Assembly: GCF_028687615.1 (NCBI RefSeq)
Contig: NZ_JAQTZU010000001.1
Span: forward strand, 186,001 to 250,000
Reading direction: 5' to 3'
DNA from: Methylovulum sp.
Lineage (GTDB): Bacteria > Pseudomonadota > Gammaproteobacteria > Methylococcales > Methylomonadaceae
DNA: 64,000 nucleotides
Shown here: positions 6,940-15,556 of the stretch, piece by piece
Layout: every line of letters starts with the position of its first letter
Position numbering within the stretch: the first letter of the stretch is position 1
The notes under the pieces: generated by a model
Databases searched by the model: none
Seen by the model: only the letters and a program-made list of their open reading frames with translations
What the model was told of the DNA's origin: nothing
Position numbers and translations under genes: made by a program

Positions 6940-8624
6940 GCAAAGAAATTATTTACAACCCGGAAATACGCACCCGTTTGCTGACAGGCATCAACCAAGT
7001 CGCCCGTGCCGTGGCGGTGACCTATGGCAGTGTCGGCCCCACGGTGATGATACAACACCGCACCGACGGCATGATGCCGGTGTTTACCCGCGATGGCGTC
7101 ACGGTGGCGAACGCCGTAGTCATTCAAGACCGCATCGCCGATTTGGGCGGACGGATGTTGCGTGATGTGGCGGGGGCGATGTCGCGGCAAGTGGGCGATG
7201 GCACCACCACCGCCATCGTACTGGCCCAAGCCTTGGCGCAAGGCTGCCTGAAAAGCGTGGCGGCGGGATTTCATCCCATGCAGTTGAAAAAAGGCTTGGA
7301 TGTGGCCTTGGCGGTAGTGGAAAAATACCTGCTGGATAATGCGGTGACAAGCGGGGCTTCTGATTGGGTGGAAAAAATCGCCCTCGTCGCCAGCAAAAAC
7401 GAAACCAAGGCCGGCAAGCTGATCGCCCAAGCCTTGAGTGAGTTGGGCTTGCAAAGGGAGCTGACTTTTTTGCCGGGCAATGGTTTGGAAGATGAATTGG
7501 CTATTGTCGATGGCATACAGTACGGACAAGGCTATTTGTCACCGTATTTCGTCACCGACAAAACCCGTGCCGAAGCGGTGCTGGAGAATCCTTATATTTT
7601 GTTTTATGACCGGGAAATCAGCGATTTGATGGCACTTGTCCCGATTCTGGAACAAGTCAAGGCAGAGGGCCGCCCGCTGTTGGTGATTGCCGAGGATGTG
7701 GTCGATAAGGCATTGACCGGCTTGTTGCTGAACCATGTCCGTGGCATTTTTAAAGTGGTGGCGGTCAAACCGCCGGGATTTGGTGACAAGCGCGTAAACC
7801 GCCTGAGAGATTTGGCCTTGCTGGCTGGCGGTGAAGCAATCCTTGATTTGCCAGGTTTAAGCGGCGTGCTTGAGCGTGTCGGCTTGGAGCAACTGGGCCA
7901 GGCGCAACGGGCGGTCATTACCGAAAGCAGCACAACTATCATCGGCGCGACAGGCGAGCCAGCCGCCATCGCGCAATTGTCCGAAAACTTACGTCAAGAA
8001 GCCGAGCTGATTTTGGCAAAGAAACCAGGAGTCGGGTCGGCGACGGGCAACAAACATGATTTCGACGAATTGCAGGAACGCCTTGCCCTGTTGTCCGGCA
8101 AAACAGGCACGTTCAGCGTCGGTGGCAACACCGATTTTGAGATAAAAGAACGTATGGTGCGCATAGAAAATGCCTATTTGTCGGCTAGAGCGGCGTTGGC
8201 AGAGGGCGTGTTGCCAGGCGGCGGTGTCGCCTTGTACCATTGCGGGGAAGTCCTTGAAAAAGCCATTGCCGAAAATGCCGGGCAACAACAGGGCTTTCAT
8301 ATCCTGCAACAAGCCCTAGCAGCACCGTTGCTGACCATTATCCAAAACGCCAATTTAAACACTGAGACCGTCATTGACCGACTCAGCAAGCCAGGCGATA
8401 ACCATATCACTGTCAATACAGAAAACCAGTGTTACGGCAATTTTTTGGAAATCGGCATCATTGATCCGGTCAAAGTCATGCGTTTGGCCTTACGCAACGC
8501 CGTCAGCGTGGTGGGGACATTAATCACCAGTGAAACCGTGGTGATGGAAGTGCCTGACCTGTCCATTATGGCGGGCTATTCCCCGGAATGGGCGGCGGCG
8601 ACCCGCGAAGACCCTAGGGTGTAA
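6936..8624 (+). CDS. mmoG: GroEL-like chaperonin of the sMMO operon
   Basis: 562 residues with a full chaperonin-60 layout: equatorial, intermediate, apical, intermediate and equatorial segments. The ATP-site QVGDGTTTA is near residue 86. It diverges strongly from housekeeping GroEL and lacks the GGM-repeat tail. Genetic work in other methanotrophs shows MmoG is needed for sMMO production, either by folding the hydroxylase or by acting with MmoR. Its ATG overlaps the stop of the preceding small ORF. A strong terminator at 8935-8970 closes the operon downstream. Confidence 0.95.
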   Translation: MSKEIIYNPEIRTRLLTGINQVARAVAVTYGSVGPTVMIQHRTDGMMPVFTRDGVTVANAVVIQDRIADLGGRMLRDVAGAMSRQVGDGTTTAIVLAQALAQGCLKSVAAGFHPMQLKKGLDVALAVVEKYLLDNAVTSGASDWVEKIALVASKNETKAGKLIAQALSELGLQRELTFLPGNGLEDELAIVDGIQYGQGYLSPYFVTDKTRAEAVLENPYILFYDREISDLMALVPILEQVKAEGRPLLVIAEDVVDKALTGLLLNHVRGIFKVVAVKPPGFGDKRVNRLRDLALLAGGEAILDLPGLSGVLERVGLEQLGQAQRAVITESSTTIIGATGEPAAIAQLSENLRQEAELILAKKPGVGSATGNKHDFDELQERLALLSGKTGTFSVGGNTDFEIKERMVRIENAYLSARAALAEGVLPGGGVALYHCGEVLEKAIAENAGQQQGFHILQQALAAPLLTIIQNANLNTETVIDRLSKPGDNHITVNTENQCYGNFLEIGIIDPVKVMRLALRNAVSVVGTLITSETVVMEVPDLSIMAGYSPEWAAATREDPRV

Positions 8625-8679
8625 GCCAATACACTTGAGCGTTGGCTGAGCGAAGCCGAAGCCAGCCCGGTGCTTGGGT

Positions 8680-8852
8680 AGTGGTTCAGTTTGAAACTAA
8701 AACAATGCTTTCGTAGGCCGGAATAAGACCGCCCCGAACATAGCGCGGGATGGTCATTTCCGTCAGGTTCGGGCATTTTGCCGGAAACGCCTGTTCTCGC
8801 TGCCGCTCGAACAGTCTTATTCCGGCCTATAAAAATTTCAAACTGGACCACT
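8680..8852. repeat. MITE-like inverted-repeat element between mmoG and the terminator
   Basis: Outer arms AGTGGTTCAGTTTGAAA (8680-8696) and TTTCAAACTGGACCACT (8836-8852) are inverse with one mismatch. Inner arms TAGGCCGGAATAAGAC (8714-8729) and its inverse (8814-8829) are perfect. The element is 173 bp with no coding content. No clear target duplication is seen. Confidence 0.7.
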
Positions 8853-8934
8853 GCCGACTTTAATCCCGCACCCAAAACCAAGTCCCTACCTGCCCTCCGA
8901 AAAGTGGGTCACTCCAATTCCTTACTGGAATTAA

Positions 8935-8970
8935 GGCAATGCGACACTATGCCGCATTGCCTCATTTTTT
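8935..8970 (+). terminator. Intrinsic terminator between mmoG and mmoR
   Basis: GGCAATGCG at 8935-8943 and CGCATTGCC at 8953-8961 form a perfect 9-bp stem, followed by TCATTTTTT. It closes the mmoXYBZDC-orf-mmoG unit and implies that mmoR has its own promoter in the ~50 bases before its start. Confidence 0.85.
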
Positions 8971-9019
8971 GATTTTGTTATCTTGAAGTACTGGCAATAC
9001 CACTATTCAAGAGAACTGA

Positions 9020-10798
9020 ATGCTTATCGATTTGCATATCCACCAACAAGGCCATTTGGCACAGGAATCATTGTTGCTGGGACAATCCTGCGAATACCCG
9101 ATTTTTCGGCCTATGCAAGCTTGGCAATGGATGACCCAAACCCGTTCGGTACCCGACCCAAGTGATTGGGTGCGTCTTGAAGTCATCGAATCATGGCACC
9201 GCTGCCTTGAAGATTACCGTTTACCGCTAGGCAATTATGCCATGTGGGAAAACTACCCTATTGCCAAGCAAACAGAAAAGTTAGATTCCCCGTCGCAAAA
9301 AATAGAAGCCTTGATCAAGCAGCTTGACCATAACTTCCATGTTTTTTTGAAGGAGGCCGGCGTCATGATGATGCTGACCTCCGCCGATGGCAACCTGTTA
9401 TACGCGCTAGGGGAGCAACAGCCCTTGGGTTCATTCATGTCACGTGCGAGTGCAAGGGGGGCCAACTGGTTGGAGCCGGTGTTAGGCAATAATGGCATCG
9501 GGACGGCGGCGGAATTGAAAAAACCCATCGCCTTCCAGGGCATGGAGCATTATCTTAGCGTCTTGCACCCTTACACTACCGTGGGTTATCCCCTACTTGA
9601 CGATGCCGGGCAATTATTGGCGGTCATCGGCTTGGTCAGCAGCCATCATCAAGAAAGCATGAATTCCTTGTTTGCTTTTTTGCATCTCATCTGCGTATTG
9701 GTGAACACGGATTTGCCATTAGCCAAAAATTCCCTGGCGCAGCAACGGGTGCTGGAAAAAATTCCCTTCAAAGCCGCCCCCAAAACACCCGACCCATCAG
9801 ATGTAGCGGCAATATCAGAAACGTTGGCGACATTGGTCGAAAAGGCCGTCAAGTTGCAACGATACAAAATCCCTATTTTGATCACGGGTGAATCAGGGGT
9901 GGGTAAAGACCATTTTGTCACGCTGATTAAAAACGCCGGCCCTAGAAAAAACGCCCCGTTGATTGCGATCAATTGCGCGTCCATCCCCCATGATCTGATA
10001 GAAAGCGAACTCTTCGGTTACGAATCAGGAAGCTTTACCGGCGCGAAAAGCACGGGCAAACCGGGCAAATTCATGCTGGCTGATACCGGTATATTGTTTC
10101 TCGATGAAATTGGCGATATGAGCTTCGACTTGCAATCAACCTTGCTCAGGGTGCTGGAAACGTCAGAATTCACGCCTGTAGGCGGCAACAAGCCGATACG
10201 GGTGGATGTGCAAGTGATTGCGGCAACCAATGTCCAGTTATTGGAAGCGGTTGAGGCAGGACGTTTTCGGCGCGACCTTTACTATCGCCTGAACGGCGCA
10301 CAAATCCACCTGCAAGCTTTACGCGAGCGCAACGATAAAAAAGCCATCATCCACCACATCCTGCAACGGGAATTAAACGCGATGGCATCGGAACCCCCGT
10401 TTGCCATTTGCCCGGAAGTCATCAAGCTGTTTGAACAACATCCTTGGCCAGGTAATATCCGCCAATTGATCAATGTCATAAGGGCGACACTGTACACCGC
10501 CAGCAGCCGGTTTATCACCACCCAAGATTTGCCACTTGATTTTATAGCTGAATTGAAGCAACAAAGCTTGCTTGATGTCGCCCGTTTTCGGCTGCCTATC
10601 ACGCAGAACCAACTACAGGTGATGAGTTTATCGGACTGGGAATTGCACGGGATTAAAACAGCGTTAAAAAATTGTGACGGTAATATTTCCCTGACTGCAA
10701 AAAAACTGGGCATCACCCGCACTACGCTTTACAAAAAAATGGAGTATTTCGGTCTGAATAAAACCGGTGATGAAAGCCTGCTATATGTAGCCATTTAA
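9020..10798 (+). CDS. mmoR: Sigma54-dependent transcriptional activator of sMMO genes
   Basis: 592 residues. The N-terminal sensor part (about 50-230) resembles AcoR-type GAF regions: SWHRCLEDY near 58 and GANWLEPVLGNNGIGTA near 147-163. The AAA+ domain has Walker A GESGVGKD (290-297), Walker B ILFLDEIGD (358-366) and the sigma54-contacting loop as GSFTGA (337-342) instead of the usual GAFTGA. A Fis-type helix-turn-helix (LTAKKLGITRTTLYKK) ends the protein. It is expected to activate the mmoX sigma54 promoter. It follows mmoG directly; no mmoQ or mmoS two-component genes stand between them as in Methylococcus. Confidence 0.94.
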   Translation: MLIDLHIHQQGHLAQESLLLGQSCEYPIFRPMQAWQWMTQTRSVPDPSDWVRLEVIESWHRCLEDYRLPLGNYAMWENYPIAKQTEKLDSPSQKIEALIKQLDHNFHVFLKEAGVMMMLTSADGNLLYALGEQQPLGSFMSRASARGANWLEPVLGNNGIGTAAELKKPIAFQGMEHYLSVLHPYTTVGYPLLDDAGQLLAVIGLVSSHHQESMNSLFAFLHLICVLVNTDLPLAKNSLAQQRVLEKIPFKAAPKTPDPSDVAAISETLATLVEKAVKLQRYKIPILITGESGVGKDHFVTLIKNAGPRKNAPLIAINCASIPHDLIESELFGYESGSFTGAKSTGKPGKFMLADTGILFLDEIGDMSFDLQSTLLRVLETSEFTPVGGNKPIRVDVQVIAATNVQLLEAVEAGRFRRDLYYRLNGAQIHLQALRERNDKKAIIHHILQRELNAMASEPPFAICPEVIKLFEQHPWPGNIRQLINVIRATLYTASSRFITTQDLPLDFIAELKQQSLLDVARFRLPITQNQLQVMSLSDWELHGIKTALKNCDGNISLTAKKLGITRTTLYKKMEYFGLNKTGDESLLYVAI

Positions 10799-10872
10799 CG
10801 TTGATGCGTCACAATTGCCAGGCATTTTGACAACTACGCTACGCTTGGATAAGTAGGGGGGGAGCGATGGAA

Positions 10873-10896
10873 GCAGGTAGCGGTTCCACTACCTGC
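10873..10896. terminator. Possible bidirectional hairpin between convergent genes
   Basis: GCAGGTAG and CTACCTGC pair around CGGTTCCA, between the convergent mmoR and the outer-membrane protein gene. No T-run follows on either strand. Confidence 0.35.
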
Positions 10897-10924
10897 GTAT
10901 GTGTCAAATGTAAAAACGGCGGAG

Positions 10925-12211
10925 TTAAAAATCGTAGCCCATACCGATTTCATAGCCTTCAAAATTATTTGGGTCTTCGATACTAAACATATATTTGCCA
11001 CTGAGCGAGAACGAATCTGCCAAACCCAAACTTACCGTGTCCAACCAAGCCACTTTTTTGACTGAACTGAATTCAATACCCACTTCGTTGTATTGGCGGA
11101 CAAACACTTTAGAGCCGGTAAATTCGGTGTCGGTGAAGATGCCTTTTATCCTGACATCGTGACCGAAGAAAAAAGGCACCACTTTGCTGGGGAAAATACC
11201 ATTTTTAAATACATAGTTGTTAATATTGGGATCGGAACTGGCCACGCCACTAATACTGAGGGGCAGGGTTTTATAATAGCCAAACATATTGACGAAAGAC
11301 ATATCATAACCAGCAAGCTTAAATTGATAATTGCTGGACAATGATGTGGAAAAAATTTGCCCTAAACTGGCTAGGTCTTGGGATCCTATGGCACCGTAAC
11401 TGACGCTAGGGATTAAATACCAGTTATCTGTTATTGGTTGCATATAAGCTAAGCCTAAGCTGCCTTGGAACGAAGCGGCTTCGCCTACGGTGATATAGTT
11501 AAATTGTCCATTGATAAGCAGTTTTTTCCGGGGGTCGTCAGAATCAATGCCAAATGCTTTGCTGACAGGGATGCTGATAACTGAAACGTCAAGACCCTTT
11601 TGGGTGTAGTTACCACCACCAACCCCCACCAATGTCGGGTTAGACGATGATTTTGTGCTGGTTCCGCTGTTTGTACGACTACTGCCGGATGAACTAGGGA
11701 TATTGGCGGCGTGATCAAAGGTACTGCCAACCAACTGGCCTTGTAAGCTGGTAGGGTTGCCGGCAATTTGTGAGTTAGGGGTATTGGCAATCTGGTATTC
11801 TAACAGGCGGCTATATGTATGGTCCGTGTCGTTACGCAGATAATCTTCCATTGCTTGGGTGGTGTCACTCCGCTTGTTACGTATGAAGGATTTGGTGACC
11901 CCTAATTCGGGTATGCTAAGTATCAATTCACTGGTATTCGTACTACCTTGAGGCAAAGTGACATTGATATCGACCCCTTGATAAACCGTTTTGGCGGAAA
12001 CAGAGGAGGTCACCGAGTTGTAACCCGGAAAAGCGGCGGAAAAGCCTTTGTTGGTCAATTGGTCAAAAAAATTGCCTGCGTTGTCAAAATCAAACGTTTT
12101 GGTCTTGGGGGGTTGTCCTAAATTGGTTACGGTGATGTCCGCTTGAAACACGCCGGAAAAGGCGCAATAAGGAAACATTGATAAAATGATGGTTGCGATA
12201 ATTTTTTTCAT
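10925..12211 (-). CDS. Exported outer-membrane beta-barrel protein, family unknown
   Basis: 428 residues. It starts with a clear signal peptide (MKKIIATIILSMFPYCAFSG) and ends in aromatic-alternating strands with a terminal Phe (GYEIGMGYDF), the signature used by the BAM machinery. A soluble Ser/Thr/Asn-rich N-terminal half (about 20-190) precedes a barrel-like half. I do not recognise the family; it could carry small hydrophobic substrates or be structural. It converges on mmoR, so any link to methane oxidation is only positional. Confidence 0.8.
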   Translation of the reverse strand: MKKIIATIILSMFPYCAFSGVFQADITVTNLGQPPKTKTFDFDNAGNFFDQLTNKGFSAAFPGYNSVTSSVSAKTVYQGVDINVTLPQGSTNTSELILSIPELGVTKSFIRNKRSDTTQAMEDYLRNDTDHTYSRLLEYQIANTPNSQIAGNPTSLQGQLVGSTFDHAANIPSSSGSSRTNSGTSTKSSSNPTLVGVGGGNYTQKGLDVSVISIPVSKAFGIDSDDPRKKLLINGQFNYITVGEAASFQGSLGLAYMQPITDNWYLIPSVSYGAIGSQDLASLGQIFSTSLSSNYQFKLAGYDMSFVNMFGYYKTLPLSISGVASSDPNINNYVFKNGIFPSKVVPFFFGHDVRIKGIFTDTEFTGSKVFVRQYNEVGIEFSSVKKVAWLDTVSLGLADSFSLSGKYMFSIEDPNNFEGYEIGMGYDF

Positions 12212-12473
12212 GAATATAAGCCATTGGTTATCTTAGGATAAGTTTTAATGCAGTCAAATAACTCGATTTTACAATGATCTCTAAAAAAAATAAATGCAAT
12301 AATTATTCCTATTTACTAATCACTTCACCAAATAATTAATACGAACTAAAACAATAGTCGATGGCAAGCAATTGTGCAAGCCAAAATGATCCAATATACC
12401 CTTTATAAAACTTTTCTAACAACCAGCCAGATTGCCAAAATGCACGGTATTTCAATGACTCCCAATCAATTTA
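12212..12473. other. Intergenic stretch without recognisable genes
   Basis: AT-rich spacer between the divergently oriented upstream end of the outer-membrane gene and the TIGR02450 remnant. It should hold the promoter of the outer-membrane gene; no convincing -35/-10 pair was singled out. Confidence 0.4.
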
Positions 12474-12649
12474 CTACTCTCGGTGATTGATGGCCGCTTC
12501 AATGACACAGGCAGCAATCACTTCCTGTCCGTCTCTGATAAGACGGGGATAAGACGGCTGACCAGAAAATGTTTTTCTTGGTTGACGGGATGTACGGCAG
12601 TCCATTTGCCCGGCAATAATTTTGTTGGATTAATCGACAGCTTATTCAT
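12474..12649 (-). pseudogene. TIGR02450-family small Trp-containing protein, broken by an 11-bp tandem duplication
   Basis: The minus strand from ATG 12649 reads MNKLSINPTKLLPGKWTAV and then PVNQEKHFLVSRLI, the conserved pattern of the TIGR02450 family (function unknown). The sequence CGTCTTATCCC is then followed by a second CGTCTTATC 11 bases later, shifting the frame to an early stop. Removing one 11-base unit restores a 54-residue protein ending DGQEVIAACVIEAAINHRE and TAG at 12474-12476. Its start lies inside the last codons of the upstream epimerase gene, so the two were probably translationally coupled. Confidence 0.75.
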
Positions 12650-13544
12650 GATCTAAAGATTGTTTCAAGGCCTGGTCAAGCTTGCCATACTGAAACTCAA
12701 ACCCTTGGTCCAGAAGGCGTTTGGGTATGACCCGCTGGCTTCCCAACAGCAGTTCTGACATTTCGCCCAGCAAGGCTTTCAATAAACTTGCAGGCAGTGG
12801 AAAAAGGGCTGGACGGTGTAAACAAGCGGCTAACGTTGACGTAAATTCGCTATTTGTGACAGGATTTGGTGCAGTGGCATTATATGCACCGTGCATAGTG
12901 GCATCTTTGATCATGGCTTGGGCGATGGCTATCCAATCTTGCCGGTGAATCCACGACATCCATTGGTGGCCATCGCCTAGACGCCCACCTAGACCTAGCC
13001 GAAACGGCAACAAGAGACGTTGCAACAAGCCGCCGCCATTGGCGATGACCAATCCCGTCCTGACCAAACACACCCTGACCCCGTAATGCCCGGCTTGAAG
13101 CGCCGCCTGTTCCCAATCGTGACAAAGCTGCTGTGAAAAATCCTCGCTTACAACAGAGTCTTCGGTCAATTCGGTATCCCCTTGGCTGCCGTAGTAACCG
13201 ATAGCCGAGCCGCTGATAAGCAATTCCGGCTTAACGTCCATACCCGCGATACAAGCGACGAGATTTTCAGTCAATTGAATGCGGCTGTTTCTGATAAGTT
13301 TTTTTTGCTCGTTTGTCCAACGGCTATCGAAAATGGGCGCACCCGCCAAATTTATGATGATTTGATAAGACTGGTTAGGTTTTAGTTGCCTCAAATCACC
13401 CAGGGCATGGATGCCGGCCCTGCCAATATTTTCAACCGATTCCGGCTTGCGGCTTAATACCGTAACATCATAATTTTGATCGTATAAACTCCGGGCAAGG
13501 GCCGAACCAATGAAACCCGTTCCGCCAGTTATCAGTATTTTCAT
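12642..13544 (-). CDS. TIGR01777-family NAD(P)-dependent epimerase/dehydratase-like protein
   Basis: 300 residues. The N-terminal Rossmann motif is ITGGTGFIGSALA (GxxGxxG). NLAGAPIFDSRWT, the YYGSQG segment and the C-terminal LLGSQRVIPKRLLDQGFEF are typical of the TIGR01777/YfcH group of extended short-chain dehydrogenases, also related to the plant division protein GC1/SulA. The substrate is unknown. The stop overlaps the start of the TIGR02450 gene. The full length and motifs give good confidence in family but not in function. Confidence 0.9.
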   Translation of the reverse strand: MKILITGGTGFIGSALARSLYDQNYDVTVLSRKPESVENIGRAGIHALGDLRQLKPNQSYQIIINLAGAPIFDSRWTNEQKKLIRNSRIQLTENLVACIAGMDVKPELLISGSAIGYYGSQGDTELTEDSVVSEDFSQQLCHDWEQAALQAGHYGVRVCLVRTGLVIANGGGLLQRLLLPFRLGLGGRLGDGHQWMSWIHRQDWIAIAQAMIKDATMHGAYNATAPNPVTNSEFTSTLAACLHRPALFPLPASLLKALLGEMSELLLGSQRVIPKRLLDQGFEFQYGKLDQALKQSLDHE

Positions 13545-13688
13545 CGTTGTTTCCTTGTTTATCCGTGGTCATTGATAAATGTAAGGGCGTCTGTTGTAGA
13601 CGATCCTATGTTTTCTGGTTTCAGCCTATTTTAAAAGCTTACTTAATATTGGCAAATGAGTTTTGTACATGTTTTGTACACATATAAA

Positions 13689-13716
13689 TTGACAAGCGGT
13701 TTTCTGCAATTAAACT
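13689..13716 (+). promoter_or_regulatory. Candidate sigma70 promoter
   Basis: A perfect -35 TTGACA (13689-13694), a 16-base spacer and TAAACT (13711-13716, 4 of 6 to consensus). Start would be near 13723. It faces the structured region and terminator at 13743-13875. Confidence 0.6.
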
Positions 13717-13722
13717 GAGACT

Positions 13723-13875
13723 TAAAGTTGGTGGTTTATGTCGGATTGTAAATCCGTTATCTGTCCAAAATCCGTTTAGTTCGTATTGCCTTCTTAATCA
13801 GCACTGATAGATTAAGAATACTCCCATCCTCCTCTATAAACCCTCCTACGTTGCCTACTGGAGGGTTCTTTTTTA
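13723..13875 (+). ncRNA. Candidate structured small RNA or 5' leader (riboswitch-like layout)
   Basis: About 150 bases between a good promoter and an intrinsic terminator, with no ORF. It contains three hairpins in order: CGGATT-GTA-AATCCG (13743-13757), TTCTTAATC paired with GATTAAGAA (about 13791-13819), and the terminator stem. The terminator ends 12 bases before the next ORF start. That suits either a free small RNA or a leader with conditional termination. I cannot assign a known RNA family. An anticodon-arm look-alike (TTGTAAA) is present, but acceptor and T-arm pairing fail, so it is not a tRNA. Confidence 0.5.
13839..13875 (+). terminator. Intrinsic terminator
   Basis: AACCCTCC at 13839-13846 pairs with GGAGGGTT at 13860-13867, followed by CTTTTTT. 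It closes the candidate RNA and lies directly before the broken membrane-protein frame. Confidence 0.8.
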
Positions 13876-13887
13876 ATAAACATCACG

Positions 13888-14331
13888 ATGAAAGGGATGA
13901 TGTCCAAACTTAGCCTATGCTGCAAATTTTTGGTGGCAATTAATTTTTATGTCGCCGTCATCGTATTGGTCACACTTTGTTCTTTGTCAATATCTGACAG
14001 TTACCGTTTTTTTGATTTTAATGAGGATTTATATGGCGTCCTGGACAACAACTGACGTATGGCTATTGTTTATCTGGGCTTGCTTGAACTAGCAATTGTT
14101 GCTTATTGTTGACTGGTTAAAAATTTTCAAACCATGATTTTGGTGGGATTCTTTCTGATTCTACTGATTGGATCAATCGAATTTTATGGTGAAGCCAACA
14201 CAATTGCCATTGATGATGGCTTAGCGTTGTTTTTTCTATACACAGGGCTGTCACATTTGGCTTTTGGCATTATGGGCATAATGGAAAAAAACCGTTTCAA
14301 ACAGGCTAACGAAACGGGCAATTTATCCTAG
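13888..14331 (+). pseudogene. Four-helix membrane protein frame interrupted by two in-frame TGA codons
   Basis: One uninterrupted frame from ATG 13888 to TAG 14329-14331, except for TGA at 14053-14055 and TGA at 14110-14112. Read through, it gives 147 residues with four hydrophobic segments: FLVAINFYVAVIVLVTLC, MAIVYLGLLELAIVAYC, MILVGFFLILLIGSIEFYG and LALFFLYTGLSHLAFGIMGI, then a charged tail. Both stops sit where a Trp (TGG) would fit. The simplest reading is a pseudogene with two point mutations; stop-codon recoding is not excluded by the sequence. The last part (ATG 14134, 65 residues) could still be made alone. The family is not recognised. Confidence 0.6.
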
Positions 14332-14428
14332 CAGCCGTTTTGATAAAAAATGCCACTAACGATGCGACACCGCCAGTAGCATGATTATTATTTGGGCAAC
14401 GCTATTTGGGCAACTCCATTTGGCAACG

Positions 14429-14752
14429 CTATCTTTCCAGCAAATCCAATTTGCCTTCTTTACCGTTCCATTCATCCGCATCCGGTAACGCAGGCTGGAC
14501 TTCCGTGATGCCCGGCCAAATTTTGGACAAATCGGCATTCAATTGTATAAATTGCTCCTGGCCTTCAGGCACTTCATCTTCCGCGAAAATGGCGTTGGCA
14601 GGGCATTCAGGTTCGCACAAGGTGCAATCTATGCACTCATCAGGATCAATGACCAGAAAGTTGGGGCCGGCATGGAAACAATCGACCGGGCAAACATCGA
14701 CACAGTCAGTAAATTTACATTTAATACAATTTTCAGTGACTACAAAAGTCAT
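14429..14752 (-). CDS. fdxA: 7Fe ferredoxin (3Fe-4S/4Fe-4S)
   Basis: 107 residues, the normal size for FdxA. The first cluster motif uses C9, C17, C21 and C50 with the extra C12 and C25; the second uses C40, C43, C46 and C21. This is the pattern of Azotobacter-type seven-iron ferredoxins. The C-terminal extension ends in [13 protein letters not shown], also typical. It is a cytoplasmic low-potential electron carrier. It is convergent with the broken membrane-protein frame and apparently monocistronic. Confidence 0.95.
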   Translation of the reverse strand: MTFVVTENCIKCKFTDCVDVCPVDCFHAGPNFLVIDPDECIDCTLCEPECPANAIFAEDEVPEGQEQFIQLNADLSKIWPGITEVQPALPDADEWNGKEGKLDLLER

Positions 14753-14842
14753 AATAAGTACCAGAAATAGATTTTAATAAAACCGTTATCTTAGCAGAAA
14801 CGCTTCATCCGTAGAACAGTGAATCGCTAGAGATCGTTATTT

Positions 14843-15541
14843 TTACTTGGCTGGTGAAGCCAAAGACGAAAACAGTTCTTTTTTACGCTTCATCGTTTCG
14901 CCGCCAGTATTTTTGAGCGCGAGTTTTGCCTCCTCCTCAAGCTGGGTGTCGGCAAAAACTTGTTCGGGACGGACCGGTGCCGTGCTCGCGCGTTCAAAAT
15001 GATGTATGGCTTGGTCCTTATTGCCTTTATCCAGCAAAAATTGACCGTAATAAAAATTGCTGTCGATGCCGTTCGGACTAATTTTCAACGCCGTTTGAAA
15101 CATCTTCTCCGCTTCATCATCATCACCAAATGCGATGGGCCAAGCGGGTGCCAAGTGATATAGCGTACCCAGCACCACATATGCCGAACCGCCCATAGTG
15201 CCGGGATTGATTTCAATAGCCTGGTTTAACAAATCCCGCACTTCATGCACTGCACCCAAAGCTGAAACCGGATTTTGATGGTCGGCATAACTGGCCTTGA
15301 TGACCGCCTGCCAAAAAATCGCCCCCGCTTCTTTCGGATATTGCTTGCAAAGCTTGACGGCTTTTTCCAACAACAGTGCGTAGGCCGGGCCTTTTTCTTT
15401 TTCAGGCACTTGGTAATAAATTTTTGCCCATTCTGATTCAATCGCGTTGAGCGCGTCCTCAACAGGCCCTGCGTGCACAGAAAACGACATCAACAATGCC
15501 ACAGCCCAAATGATTTTTTTTACAGCGTAAACAATTTTCAT
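14843..15541 (-). CDS. Exported TPR-repeat protein
   Basis: 232 residues from ATG 15541. A TTG five codons upstream is possible, but GGAGG stands at the right distance before the ATG. The start MKIVYAVKKIIWAVALLMSF and then VHAG is a signal peptide. The rest is helical, with tetratricopeptide-like pairs at about 60-200 (KMFQTALKISPNGIDSNFYY and LDKGNKDQAIHHFERA are clear). Such proteins are periplasmic scaffolds; the partner is unknown. Confidence 0.85.
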   Translation of the reverse strand: MKIVYAVKKIIWAVALLMSFSVHAGPVEDALNAIESEWAKIYYQVPEKEKGPAYALLLEKAVKLCKQYPKEAGAIFWQAVIKASYADHQNPVSALGAVHEVRDLLNQAIEINPGTMGGSAYVVLGTLYHLAPAWPIAFGDDDEAEKMFQTALKISPNGIDSNFYYGQFLLDKGNKDQAIHHFERASTAPVRPEQVFADTQLEEEAKLALKNTGGETMKRKKELFSSLASPAK

Positions 15542-15556
15542 GATCCAAGCCTCCAA

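Noticed and set aside
13743-13798. tRNA-Tyr-like anticodon loop TTGTAAA with a short stem
   Set aside because: The acceptor stem does not pair, the T-loop lacks the conserved A58 and no D-arm fits, so it is treated as a hairpin of the candidate RNA.
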